A DNA stretch of 64,000 bases from Tiliqua scincoides. Taxonomy: Eukaryota > Chordata > Lepidosauria > Squamata > Scincidae. The position numbers and the translations under genes were made by a program. How positions within the stretch are numbered: position 1 is the first letter of the stretch; every line of letters starts with the position of its first letter. The notes beneath the pieces were generated by a model. That model was not told where the DNA came from, ran no database searches, and saw nothing but the letters and a program-made list of their open reading frames with translations. Location of the stretch: positions 56,080,256 to 56,144,255 of the forward strand of contig NC_089821.1 of assembly GCF_035046505.1 (NCBI RefSeq), given 5' to 3'. Below, in pieces: positions 46,998-57,900 of this stretch.

Positions 46998-47029
46998 ATA
47001 TGATGATGATGATGGATCTGTTCTGTATT

Positions 47030-47520
47030 CTGGGATTACAGTGAGTATATGGGTGGGTTTCAGAATTTCAGGAGTGGTGCGGCAACAACTTTCAGCAAGA
47101 CAAACAATGGCTAGAGGAGCGGCTTTCTCAGTTACAATATTGAGGCTCTGGAATTCTCTCCCTGTGGATGTGTGAACTGTATCTTCTTTGATGGCATTCC
47201 AGCGGGGACTAAAGACACATTTATTTCAAGGTCTCTGAATTTTATAGCTAAGGTTTTATGGCCTTCCTCCAGTTTATTATGAGTTATAATTTTTTGCTGC
47301 CTGTCCGCTTGTTACCAATTGGTTTGGTTTTTATCCTCATTTTTTGATATGTCATTTTAATGAGCAGTATAACATGGGTAGTTTTTAAATAGGTAGTATA
47401 CAATATGTTTTTATATACTTTGTAATTTTTAAACTTTTTGTAAGCTACTTTCAGTTACTCATGAGGGTAAGAAAAGTGATGTAAAAATATCCAAATGAAT
47501 GAATGAATGAAACTTCCAAC
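47030..47520 (+). mobile_element. L2/CR1-type LINE 3' end
   Basis: About 490 bp in plus orientation. The translated start contains RLWNSLPVDV, the conserved end motif of L2/CR1 ORF2 (consensus LWNSLP-EVR), followed after a break by a match to the F--LK-HLF block (GGGGACTAAAGACACATTTA). An AT-rich 3' UTR and a (GAAT/ATGA)n tail follow at 47504-47519. Unrelated to the LINE with the GGTTGCCAAC tail. Confidence 0.7.
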
Positions 47521-47630
47521 CAGCAGTGGACCTCCCCAGCCCCGCACCTTGAGGCAAAGGTCCGGGATGGCGCTCCCTCAGGCTGTCCTCACTCCCCACG
47601 TGAAAATCCCTCCCATTCACCTGAGGCAAC

Positions 47631-47776
47631 TGTTACCCTGCACGTGCCCGATCTCGTCTGATCTCAGAAGCTAAGCAGGACCAGGCCTGGTTAGTACTTG
47701 GATGGGAGACCGCCTGGGAATACCAGGTGCTGTAGGCTTATACCATAGTCTTTCAAGACTGAAGGTTGCCAACCAA
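47631..47776 (+). mobile_element. 5S rRNA-derived SINE, copy 2, uninterrupted
   Basis: A 146-bp element: a 5S-like head (GTGCCCGATCTCGTCTGATC, AAGCTAAGCAGGACCAGGCC, GGAATACCAGGTGCTGTAGG) followed directly by TTATACCATAGTCTTTCAAG and ACTGAAGGTTGCCAACCAA. It shows the unsplit arrangement of copy 1 and defines the SINE: 5S promoter head of about 105 nt plus LINE-derived 3' tail of about 35 nt. 5S-headed SINEs are known from fish (SINE3), fruit bats and squamates. Confidence 0.88.
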
Positions 47777-48716
47777 TCATGGAGCCTTGTGCGACCCAGG
47801 GCTACATCAGGGAAGCCTCATTGAAGTTCCCCGAGGCTATAAACTGTGCTTCTAGGAAACCGGAAGCACAGTTTCCTACCTTATCGGGAGCCTCAGAAAG
47901 GCTTCTGCGGGGTCCTAGAGATTTAATGGCAGGTCTGCAACTGCCTCCAACACTGCTTTCTGGTACTTTCCCTCTATCCCAACACAGCATAAAAAGTAAG
48001 AAGGGAGCTGCCAATGTCCCCAATATGCAGCACCTTAGCTCCCAATCAAAACTGAAACCATGATTTGTGCCATGGTAGCCACAGTGGATTTTATGCTGTA
48101 AGCAATGAATTTACTTCGAAGTAAATGTATTTAGGATTGATGTGTAAGTAGTGTACTCTGATTTATTTCCTTTTTCATCAATTTAATCTATGTCAATTTG
48201 AAAACAATAGGAGAAAACCAGCTGAAATACAAGAACCTTAACTGGGTTGCAGATCAGATAACCCAGAATATTCCAAGTTGGACTCTCTGAAAAATAAGAA
48301 TGATCTCTAGTTGCAGTCATGATTAGACTTTGAATATTAGTGCGGATTGATACAAATTGTTATCTGCAGGTCTAATGCTTCTTGCAGGCGCTTCACCAAG
48401 GATATAAACATTAAAACAGGGAGGTGGGGAACTCATGGAAGGTGTTAGAATTGTTTGAACAATTGTTTGAACAATTGTTTGAACTGGGCTGTGCTGTGGA
48501 AGAGAAAATGAGAGAACATCTGGGGCAACTGTGCTAGGCAATCTACCACTTCCTCCTTGTACCTTCTCTTCGTCTGTGTTAATTGTCATGTTCTCACCCC
48601 TTCATGAAGCAACTCCTCTCAAGCAGTTCAGACAGCAAGGCTCCCTTTGGCATTGTCAGGAATACCAGGTCTTCAAAGCTCTTTCAAAGTGCTGGTGGTG
48701 AAAGAAAAGCAAAAAT

Positions 48717-48756
<40 letters not shown>

Positions 48757-48757
48757 G
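48717..48757. repeat. (ATG)n microsatellite
   Basis: About 13 uninterrupted ATG/GAT units, 150 bp left of the (ATT)n array. Confidence 0.97.
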
Positions 48758-48901
48758 ATTTTCACACAGTCAAGTATATGTTATTGACTGGTTTGTTTTA
48801 TCCAGACATTGAGTCCTTCCCAAGGACCTGGGATGCCTGGTTTTTGTCCTATTTAGCTGTTATAAATATTGTCACAAGATGTGTGCTATTCCCAGTAAAA
48901 C

Positions 48902-48902
<1 letters not shown>

Positions 48903-48967
<65 letters not shown>
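48903..48967. repeat. (ATT)n microsatellite
   Basis: About 21 uninterrupted ATT units, perhaps grown from a retroposon tail, as at 50719-50786. Confidence 0.98.
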
Positions 48968-48968
<1 letters not shown>

Positions 48969-49025
48969 AGTCATGGATACCAAGAGCTGAAGCTTGTGTG
49001 TGGCAGCAGAGATGCACATGACTAG

Positions 49026-49522
49026 GAGCCCAATCCTGAGTTCAACGCGCCGGCTTACCACCGGCGCACACTTTTACAAACGTGTCATCAGGCACATTTG
49101 CGAGCTCTAACGCCAGGCGAGCGCCCCTACTAGCCCAGCGCTGGCCAGTGCTGGGCTAGCACCGGGCAGGCGCCTGGCCTCCACCGCTCTACAGTCGTAC
49201 AGGCCACCAAGCCACAGAGAGGAAAGTGGGGGCAGGGGGGAGGAGGGAAGAGGGCAGGGGGAGGAAGCGGGGAGGCAGGACCGGTGGAGCAACACTCCAC
49301 TGAATCCAGAGCTTTCTTGTAGCTTTGACACAAAGGCTCTTACTTCCAAAAGGTCAGCGGTGAATCGGGTAGCCCCATTGTGGGGCTACTTCCCTTACCT
49401 GGGGGAAGGGGATGAAAGTCCCCTTCTCCCGAGGTGCCACCTGGAGTGCAGGATGCGGCGGCAGCTGTTTTCGGTGCTGCTGCAGCCGCAAGCCATGAGA
49501 GCTCAGGGTTGGGCTGTAATTT
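49026..49522. repeat. GC-rich CCCAATCCTGAG-type element, copy 2
   Basis: About 500 bp with inverted ends AGCCCAATCCTGAGTTC and GAGCTCAGGGTTGGGCT. It contains GGCACATTTGCGAGC and, near the right end, GTGGGGCTACTTCCCTTACC and a GGGGAAGGGGATGAAAGTCC block shared with the copy at 58232. Confidence 0.5.
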
Positions 49523-50654
49523 GTTGCAAACTGGAGGTCAGTACACCGTAGTTGCTGTTGCTACTATACACCAAAGCCTTCACGTGAATAGGTCCTTGTA
49601 GGCTCCCAAAGTCAGAAACAAATGGCCTGAGCCTTGCAATGCCTTACTAAGAACTTGTTCAGGTTCTCTAAGAGATCACAGCACCTCTGCAAGCTACAGT
49701 CACACTGACTGCCACCCGCGAGAATATCCCAGGCTGACTGTAACTGGCCCAAGGTTCACCAGGAGCTCTGGAAAAACCTTCGCATAAAATCAGTGATAAT
49801 CACTCTAAATTCCATGTTCACAGGTGTCTTTACTTTGTGTTTCACTTCCTTGTTGGTCACGGCAGTCACTGGCAGAGTTGATGACAGGCAGGAAGCATTC
49901 TAAAATACATGACAAAGATGGCTCTGCTGACAAAAAAAATATAGCTACCATGAGAGGCAATTAAAAAAAAAAAAAGGTAAAGCCACATGAGCTTGCGGTC
50001 TGTTTTAAATGTCTCCAAGGAGGGACCTGTATAAGAATCCCCCTTCTTAAGAGCAGCCCTTCAAGCATTTAACTTTGCTCCCAGCCCTTTCTGTTGCAGA
50101 GGTGCACACCTTGGGAACAAGGAACTGGCTTCTTGCTGATGGCACCACAGTACAGCATGCTGTGTTTTGAGACCTGACTTGACTACATCCCTGCTGACTG
50201 TCAAACAGCTGGTGGAAATGGTTGAATGCTGCAGCTTGCAACCCATGGCCTGTTATTCTTCTTAGTATATGAATCCTGGTTTTAGGCAGTGATTTTGTCT
50301 ATCTGTTGGTGAAGAAGCAGTTTCTCTCTTTAAAAAAAATGTTTGTCATTCATTGTCACCTACGTCTGAGATACTCGGACACTGCATTGGACTGAGTCCT
50401 GCAAATGTCAAGAGATCTGGACAACAGGAGCATAAATCAGGGAAATGAAGTTCCATAAATATTCTCAGGCATGATTCTTCCATTTAGCCTGAACATTTTT
50501 CCTGTGGTAATGGTCTTGCAGTCTGGGACAGGCCCTCAAGGTATCCTAATTCCATCTCCCTGTGCTTGGACTCTGAGTGCGGAGCTGGGGAATGAAAAAC
50601 TGCAAGCAAAAAGATTATCTGATGAGAAATTACAACATCAAGTTGGGACAGGGA

Positions 50655-50715
50655 GCCATTTAGTTATTTGATTTTTCTCTGTAAACCACTTTGTGAACTT
50701 TTAGTTGAAAAGCGT

Positions 50716-50787
<72 letters not shown>
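50655..50787 (+). mobile_element. LINE/SINE tail ending in (AAT)n
   Basis: TTTTTCTCTGTAAACCACTT, TGTGAACTTTTAGTTGAAAA and GCGTTTAATAATAATAAT correspond to a lizard L2/CR1-type 3' tail. The (AAT)n run (50719-50786, about 22 units) grew from its poly-tail. Confidence 0.55.
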
Positions 50788-50790
<3 letters not shown>

Positions 50791-52526
50791 TTTAAAGAAT
50801 CTACTTGAATGTCAAAAAATTCTGCCAAATTTTAAATAATAAAAATACTCCACATAAATAAAATTCAAATGAAAATACTGTATCTTACAGGTACTTTTTG
50901 ATATTTAAGTAAAAATAAATTTCTGTACATATTCTGTTGCATCTGTTAAAATATCTTTAATAAATACTGTATGTGTATTGTCCCCTCCTGCAAGCACTCT
51001 AATCAACAGGATACCCTAATAGACAAGATAACCTGCTAGACTATTTGAATGCGAAACTTTTAACATAGCATATTAGCACTAAAGTAGGTTAGTTAATTCC
51101 TTAGAGACACAGACTTTGTAGCAGGAATTTAACTTCTAAATAAAAACTGACAGGTTTAAATTCAAAGTCAATGGCCCCCATCCACTGATCTTTGTGCACG
51201 CCAGTACATTATGTACCAGCTGCTCTGTGAAGGAGGGTTTCCTCCACTAGCACAGATGATCAGTGCTGTCAGTTCTTGACAGTGTTGATCATCTATAAAA
51301 GAGATTGGGAAAAAGAGATAATGTTTAAATTCACTCTTCTGCAGTTCAAATGGGCAATTAGTGCCATGAAAACTGATACAGCCCATTGTGTTTTGGCAGT
51401 GCGGGTGTAGTACAGATGTTGGGCATGAGGGAAATTTTCTCCCCCTCCCCCATATTGTACCATCCTGCATATGTGGAGTGTGGATACAACAAGACTGATT
51501 TTGTGCACATGCACTGAAACCTGTTTTCATGTGCAAGTTGCTCTTGCTGATTGGGGCGAGTATTCTTAAAAGGATGTGTAATGGTGGGGGGAAAAAAGAT
51601 TATTTTCTGTAGACTAATCACAAAATATATACATGCATCACATTCTTGCTTGCCCATTTGCCCAGCTCCATTCTCACTTCCTTAAAAATATTTCTGGTCA
51701 GCTCGCAGCATATGTAATTCTGGACCTCTTTCTTCCTAGGAAAGGAAAGATCACTCTCTCCCCAAATGTTAACCCTGTCCTTTTTACTGGGAACAGGTAT
51801 TTCCATCTTGAAATCTCCGTGCCAAGAAACCTATGGTACTTTTCCCTCCTGCAGTTTGAGAATCTCACTGGGAGTACTTTGGCTTTAGGGGAGCTGGTCT
51901 TGTCGCTTTTGTTTGATGTTTTCAGTTCTTCCAGACTTCTGGGTGAGAAGCTTTTGCCTCACTGTTACGCACCTGAATGTTTCCCCCAAGTGACAGCTCT
52001 GATGCCAGCAGAGATGGGTTGGGAGGAACTCAACTGTGAAAAAATGTGTTTTTTATCGGACAGTAAATTATCCATCTCTCTGTGCAGGAAGGTCCTGTGA
52101 GGCAAATTCTCACCATTTGTCCACAGCTCCCTGTACATACATCACAAACTTTGTCTGACAAGGCAGCTCCTGGCTTCCAGGTCTGACTGTATGATATGTA
52201 AAGGCAACATGGTGCTGTGTAACCCTGGGATGGTGGGGGGGGGGGTAGTTGGTTGATTCTCAAAAAATATCAGACATAAACTTGATCATTAGCTTTCCCT
52301 CTGTTTACACATCAATCAATGTCAATTGCCTGAAAGAGGCCTAATTTTATCACATTGCTCCAGGTTTATGACATGTGGCAGTGGCCTTCTCCTTGCACCG
52401 GCATAACTAGTGGAAGTTCCAGGTTCCTGGGTGTTCCTGGGTGTTCCTGGGTAAACTGTACACCCCCATGCCTTTGCCTATAGTACATTGAAGTGCCATC
52501 TTCACTGTGATGAGCGTACAGCTTAG

Positions 52527-53090
52527 CGGCCCAATCCTACTGGAGCCTTACGCCATTGGAACAAGCATTACAGTGCTATGTGGTGCTTTCTAACAGTCAC
52601 AAAACTCAACACACTAGAGTGCGTGGGCTGACCACAGCTGCAACTGGCGAGCAGTCAACTTCATGCGCCAGCTGCCTCCAGCTGCCTACCGGCCCCAGTA
52701 ACTAAGCAGAGGGGGTGGAAGAGACCTGGGGGACAGTGGGATGGGGTAGGGTGTGGGTGAAATGGGGCAGCGATGGGGGTGAGAAGGAGGGCTGATCAGG
52801 ACCAGGAAGGAGGCAGGTTCAGTGGTAGCAGCATTTGCGGTATCCAAGCCCCCATCCCAGGCTCAATCCACCTTTTTGGGTCCACACAGGTCCACAAATC
52901 ACATAGACCTGTGCCAGCAGTATACTGGGATGGAGCAGCACAATGTTCCTTACCCCAAGAAGGCCTCGAAACTCCCCTGCGGGACACAACAGGCACCGTG
53001 TTGGTGTCACTACAACAATGCATGGAGAGTTACGATTGGGTTGTTGGTTTGCTTAGTCTCAACCTTGGTATTTTGACTGCCCAATCCTAT
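52527..53090. repeat. GGCCCAATCCTA-type element
   Basis: About 560 bp of GC-rich sequence starting CGGCCCAATCCTACTGG. The right boundary is blurred by a short palindromic repeat (GCCCAATCCTATGCATATTA) at about 53081. Same style as 53270-53750. Confidence 0.4.
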
Positions 53091-53269
53091 GCATATTAAC
53101 GTAGAAATAGATCCCATTGAAGCCAATGGGCTTTGTTCAACAGTAGGTGTGTATAACTAGGGTTATAAAACTGACCTAACTGAAAAACCTAGAAGCATCA
53201 GGCTGTCGATTAGCACTAGACTGAGTTTGATGGGATTTACTCCCAGGTAAGTGTGTATTGTAGATTGGC

Positions 53270-53750
53270 AGCCCAGTCCTATCCCCTCTGTCCCAGAGTA
53301 TGCAATGCCACTGACAGAGTACATTGCTGCTATGGGCCAGCAAAAGACAAGACAGTGCAGGAAAGGCAAGTAAAGAACATTTTAACCTATCTTTCTTCCA
53401 TAGGCTGCTTGGTCTCTATGGGTCTCCTCAGACCTACACCAGCTCTTTAGGTGTGGGTCTGGGATTGGGTCCAGGCCAGGGATACGACCCAGCATGCATG
53501 GCTGCCACCAAGATCCACCCCCTCCCACCCTCAGCCCCAGCCCCAACCTGCTCCTCCCCCAATCCATCTGCATGGCCAACTTAGTAATAGTGGAGGTTCT
53601 GTGGGCCAGTGTCACCCATATGCAGCCTCTAGCGGCAGCTTTGGCAGCAGGCGGCCTGCAGAACAACAGAGTGCTTGCCTTGCCAGCAGCATGGGTCTTA
53701 CACTGGCGGATTGCAAGTTCTGCCAGTATAAAGCCAGATAGGATTGGGCC
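53270..53750. repeat. GGCCCAATCCTATC-type element
   Basis: About 480 bp with inverted ends CAGCCCAGTCCTATCCCC and CCAGATAGGATTGGGCC; interior GC-rich. It also shows the CACTGACAGAGTACATTGC module that recurs in diverged form at 11030 (CCAACAGAGTACGCATTAC). Confidence 0.5.
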
Positions 53751-54512
53751 TAAATCTCCTGGCATCCAAGCGACTGCAAGCTTTGTGAGACCAGCCAAGG
53801 ATATAGTCTGTGTTTAATAAGACTGCCCTTGTTGGGATGGAGCAGCACATTAGCCTGATACCAGACAGAAGGAACAGTGCACAACTGCTAAGATTTTTAT
53901 GGAGAGTGCTTTTGGAGGGACCTTGCCAACAAGAATGATTAAAGTGGCAAAAACGGAGGCTGGCAGTAAGAATGAGGGATTGGCAGAAGACAGATAATCC
54001 GTCTAATTCTTACCCTGCTAATTTATCACCTTTTTGCAGGGGGACAACGTTTATTACATCATTTTGCACTAGAGTAAAGTCCTTCAGCGAACTGGAAGGT
54101 TCATGGAAATTTTGGGGAGAAAATGGATATTTTATCTGCACTATGCACCTGAGTGGCTGCTTTCCGATTCATGAATAGTTATTGCTATTTTTCCCAAAGC
54201 CTCCAAAAGTAGCCCTTCCATGCTCCAGAAATAAGTGATTATTAGACACACATTAATCTGGAGTGCACTGCAAATTTGACTGCATGCAGCTTTGGATGAG
54301 TTTCTGAATGGCAGTTAATTTCATGGGAAGAATAAAGCCAAGGCACCAAGAGGCCGCTTACATATGCATTGCAGAACTGCAAAAATATTTTGTTTCCATG
54401 CAATACATTTGTATTAAACAGCTTCCCATGCCAGGAAATAAATGGCCATCTGACGCAGTCATTTCATGCCTTGGCTACCCAAGGCTTAACAATTCAACCA
54501 TACTTTCAAAGC

Positions 54513-54518
54513 TTTATT
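54513..54518 (-). terminator. TNNI2: Possible TNNI2 polyadenylation signal (AATAAA)
   Basis: On the minus strand AATAAA lies about 350 nt beyond the TNNI2 stop. It is the first canonical signal seen downstream; nothing canonical was found in the nearer 54660-54867. The 3' UTR would be longer than the short one typical of mammalian TNNI2, so a nearer variant signal could be used instead. Confidence 0.3.
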
Positions 54519-54867
54519 TACATCCGTTAGATCGTTTTGCAATAACAGACCCTACAAAATTAAAGAATTTGATGAGGACTGAATGCTCTAAGCCCGTGAC
54601 ACTACCACAGTTGCAAAATGTATTTGAGACATTTTGCAGCTTAAGACAGCTGTCTTCCCTGCAATAATATAGGGTCAGGCTGTGTGTTGTTTCTGTATGG
54701 TGGATTGCTGTCTGTGAAATGCAACTGTGGCTTAAGGAAAGTCAGTCCAAAAAACAGCACTGTAAAGCATTCGCAGAACATTCGATGACAGAATAGGTGG
54801 AAAAGAATCATTGGGTGTTGGGCAGGGATGAGGATCAAACTGGACAGCTAGGATATCTGTGTGGTTC

Positions 54868-54972
54868 TTAGGACTCGCCACCACCAGTTTCAAACATCTT
54901 CTTCCTGCCCTCCATGCCAGACTTCTCCTCAATGTTCTTCCTCCAGTCACCCACATCACGTAGATCCTTCTC
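54868..54972 (-). CDS. TNNI2: TNNI2 last coding exon with stop
   Basis: The coding part is 105 nt: 34 codons plus TAA at 54870-54868, with acceptor tctctcag|GAGAAG. It encodes [18 protein letters not shown], then [16 protein letters not shown] and stop. The DVGDWRKN and GMEGRKKMF blocks are the C-terminal mobile domain of troponin I. The tail TGGGES is slightly longer than mammalian ESES or chicken AGES; this is a plausible lineage difference, not damage. Confidence 0.95.
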   Translation of the reverse strand, partial: EKDLRDVGDWRKNIEEKSGMEGRKKMFETGGGES

Positions 54973-57900
54973 CTGAGAGAGGAAGAAGAGAAACATGGTC
55001 AGTGTCTTGATGGGAGTTCATATATAAACACATACCCTGTTGCTTATTCTGACACAGACTTTTTGACAGAGAAAATGCTACAATCACTGATGACCAAAGG
55101 GCATGCTGGTTTCATACAGCTGGTTCAGCAACTCTCATCCAGGAGTTTATCATCATATGTTTATCCACCAAAAAGGTCACAATGTTCAAGAGAAAGCAGA
55201 AAGGAAGAAATAGAGATTGACAGTATCTCTGAGGCCATTTCAGAATCTTGGTCAACACGATGTTTGGAAAGCATTAGAAGTCTCTGAACTCTATCACTTT
55301 GCTGTCAGTTATTAGTTGCAGTTGTGAATTTTGTTATTAGTTCAGATTAAGTGGAGTATCTATTTTTGATTAAGCAGAATGCCTTCCTTGATTCCTGTCA
55401 AGGCTATTCACACATTGTGATACATATACATACATGTTATCATGTGAGTGACGATACATGTGCTCCTTTTAAACATCAACATGGGGACTGCATGTACTGC
55501 TGTAAGCATCATGAGCACCATGTGTAATATACATATGTATAGCTCAGCCATTATGTGTACACTTTACAGATCGTATATGTGTTGAACCTAACATAAGAAT
55601 AGATCTAGCATCTTGTGGTTGACTTATACTTTCATTTTTCACTCACTGCTACATGGTCGCATCCTTTTACACTAACCATCATATCACGGCCTTCAATGCA
55701 CAGCATTATCTTATGTGGTGAAACTCAGCATTCTTGACGGAATGCGGTCCTCAAGAAATCTGATGATGTGTTCCTTGCTGACTCCTTGGAAGCAATCTAG
55801 GAGCCCAATCCTATGCCTGTCCTATGCCAATCCTATGCCTGTACTTTTGGGAACAAAAGTCCCATTATAGTCAATGGAATTTACTCCCAACAAAGTGTGG
55901 CTAGGATTGCAGCCTACATTGTTTTCATTCTGCCAAGCTTTGGGAGATGAGTAATATCAAGTATATGGGGGGGGGGGAGGGATATGAAGGGCCATCACTT
56001 TCTCTGTGTATTGTCTGTTCTGTTTAGCTTTGCTTGCTTTTGTGCTTAATATTTTATCTTGTTTCTAATGGTATAGTTACTATTTTGTAAGTAGCCTTGC
56101 GAATTCACTCGAGGAAAGATGATATAATGTGTCTTTGCACTCTTGCTATTTCAAGACAGGCAAGGTTTTTGCCAGACAGCTGAGCTATGTTGAAGTTCAA
56201 TGAGATGCAGAGCACACACATGGACAACACTTCTTAGAAACTCTCCAGATACCTTTTCAGTGTCTTCCTTCTTGACTTGCTTGAGGTTAGCTCTCAGATC
56301 CATGCAGACTTTGTGTTTGGAGCCCAGAAGGGCACGCAACATAGCGTCTGCAGACATGCGGACTCTTCTCAGAGGTGGCCTCTTGAACTTGCCCCTCAGG
56401 TCAAACAGTTTCTGGCTCAAATCTTCAAGCTAGAGAGAAGATAAAAGAGGGAAACAGGGGGGTTAAGATAGGGACCTGGATAAGATGAGAGAAAAGTTGT
56501 GGGGGCATTTTAAAAAAGAATAACACAGAAATTATAGTAAAATAATATAACTACGATCCATAGAAATGACAGGATAGGGCAAAGAACTGGGGGATACAAG
56601 GCAAAAGTTGTGCAGGGCACATGAAGTACAATTATACAGTGGCAGTTTGTCCAATCCAATCATTTCCACATGATACCACTGGAGATACGGCAAAGACATG
56701 ACAGACTCCACACCTTATCCCATGACCTGTCTCTTATTGGCACTCTAGTTCTAGTTTTCTTGTTTCATCAAATAGGAACCAAGCAACCTTTCCATACTGA
56801 ACCTGAACCTTACAGAATGACTTAGAGCTATTGTCCCATGTTTCGTCTTCCACTTTCAATTTTTACTTTTCCATCTGGCTGTTTTTGCATCTCTGCTGAT
56901 CATTTCCAGCAACTGAAATCAAATTTCTTTCTTTGTGTGTATGTATGGGTACTAACCTTGCATGTGTCCCTGGTACTTTCTTATCCCACTGAATACATAA
57001 TATATATCTCGAGTGTATATTTAAAATCTTTAAGGTTTATTTAAAATGTACTGCTCAGAGTGTAATGGTTGACTATTACCCTACCTGCCTAGAACTATAA
57101 TTTCCAATCCTTTTATGGAATGTTGTCTTTGTCCAGGACACTTCTATTGGGCTCCCCAAAAGTAAGGTTTTTATTTATTTTTCACATTTTTAGACCACCC
57201 TTCCTCCAAAGAGCTGGGAGGGAGGGTTGTACACGGTTCCTTCCCTCCTTTTGTCCTCCCAGCAACCCTGTGAGGTAGGTGAGGCTGAAAAGCAGTGACT
57301 GGCCAAAGGTCACCTAGGAAGCTTTATGGCTAAGCATTTTGAACATGGATTTTCTACATCTAAGTCCAGCTCCCAAGCCACTACACCATCTTGGCTGTCA
57401 TAACCCCTTGCACACCAACACCAAGTGCCAGCATGCCAGTCCCTTGCAAACAAAGATGTAGAATACAATGTAGAATACAAGGATCCAACCCACCTTGGAA
57501 AACAAATGTAGGACAGCAAAGCTGAGGAAGTCATAATTAATACATACATACAGCACAGACCCAATTCACATAGCACAAACATTTGATACAGCACCAAGTT
57601 GGGTGCCTCGGTAAAGATTACCTCCTTGGTAGTTTTCTGTAATTTAATTTCTGTGTCATATCTTTCCTCATCAACTTGCTCTATCTTAGCATGAAGTTTT
57701 TTGCACAGTTCCTGTTAAGAAACAAGGAGAGATGAGATTATTACAGAAGCTTACACAAACCTGATAACAATCCCTACACTGACTTCCAAACTCTAGGGAA
57801 ATTTGTACTTGCTGTGCCTTCCATAAATACCCCTAAATGTGTCGTTTCAGAAAGATGTGCAATATGTTCTTTGGTCCAGTTGCTTTTTGGAAGTTGACAA

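Larger units (their letters stand above)
47777..52520. other. TNNI2-LSP1 spacer, middle; repeats but no gene
   Basis: Apart from the microsatellites, the GC-rich element 49026-49522 and the retroposon tail 50655-50787, nothing was recognised. A short triple repeat GAACAATTGTTT lies at 48457-48485. Confidence 0.5.

Noticed and set aside
50719-50787. (AAT)n as an independent repeat expansion
   Set aside because: It follows directly on a retroposon 3' tail and is best read as an extended tail repeat.
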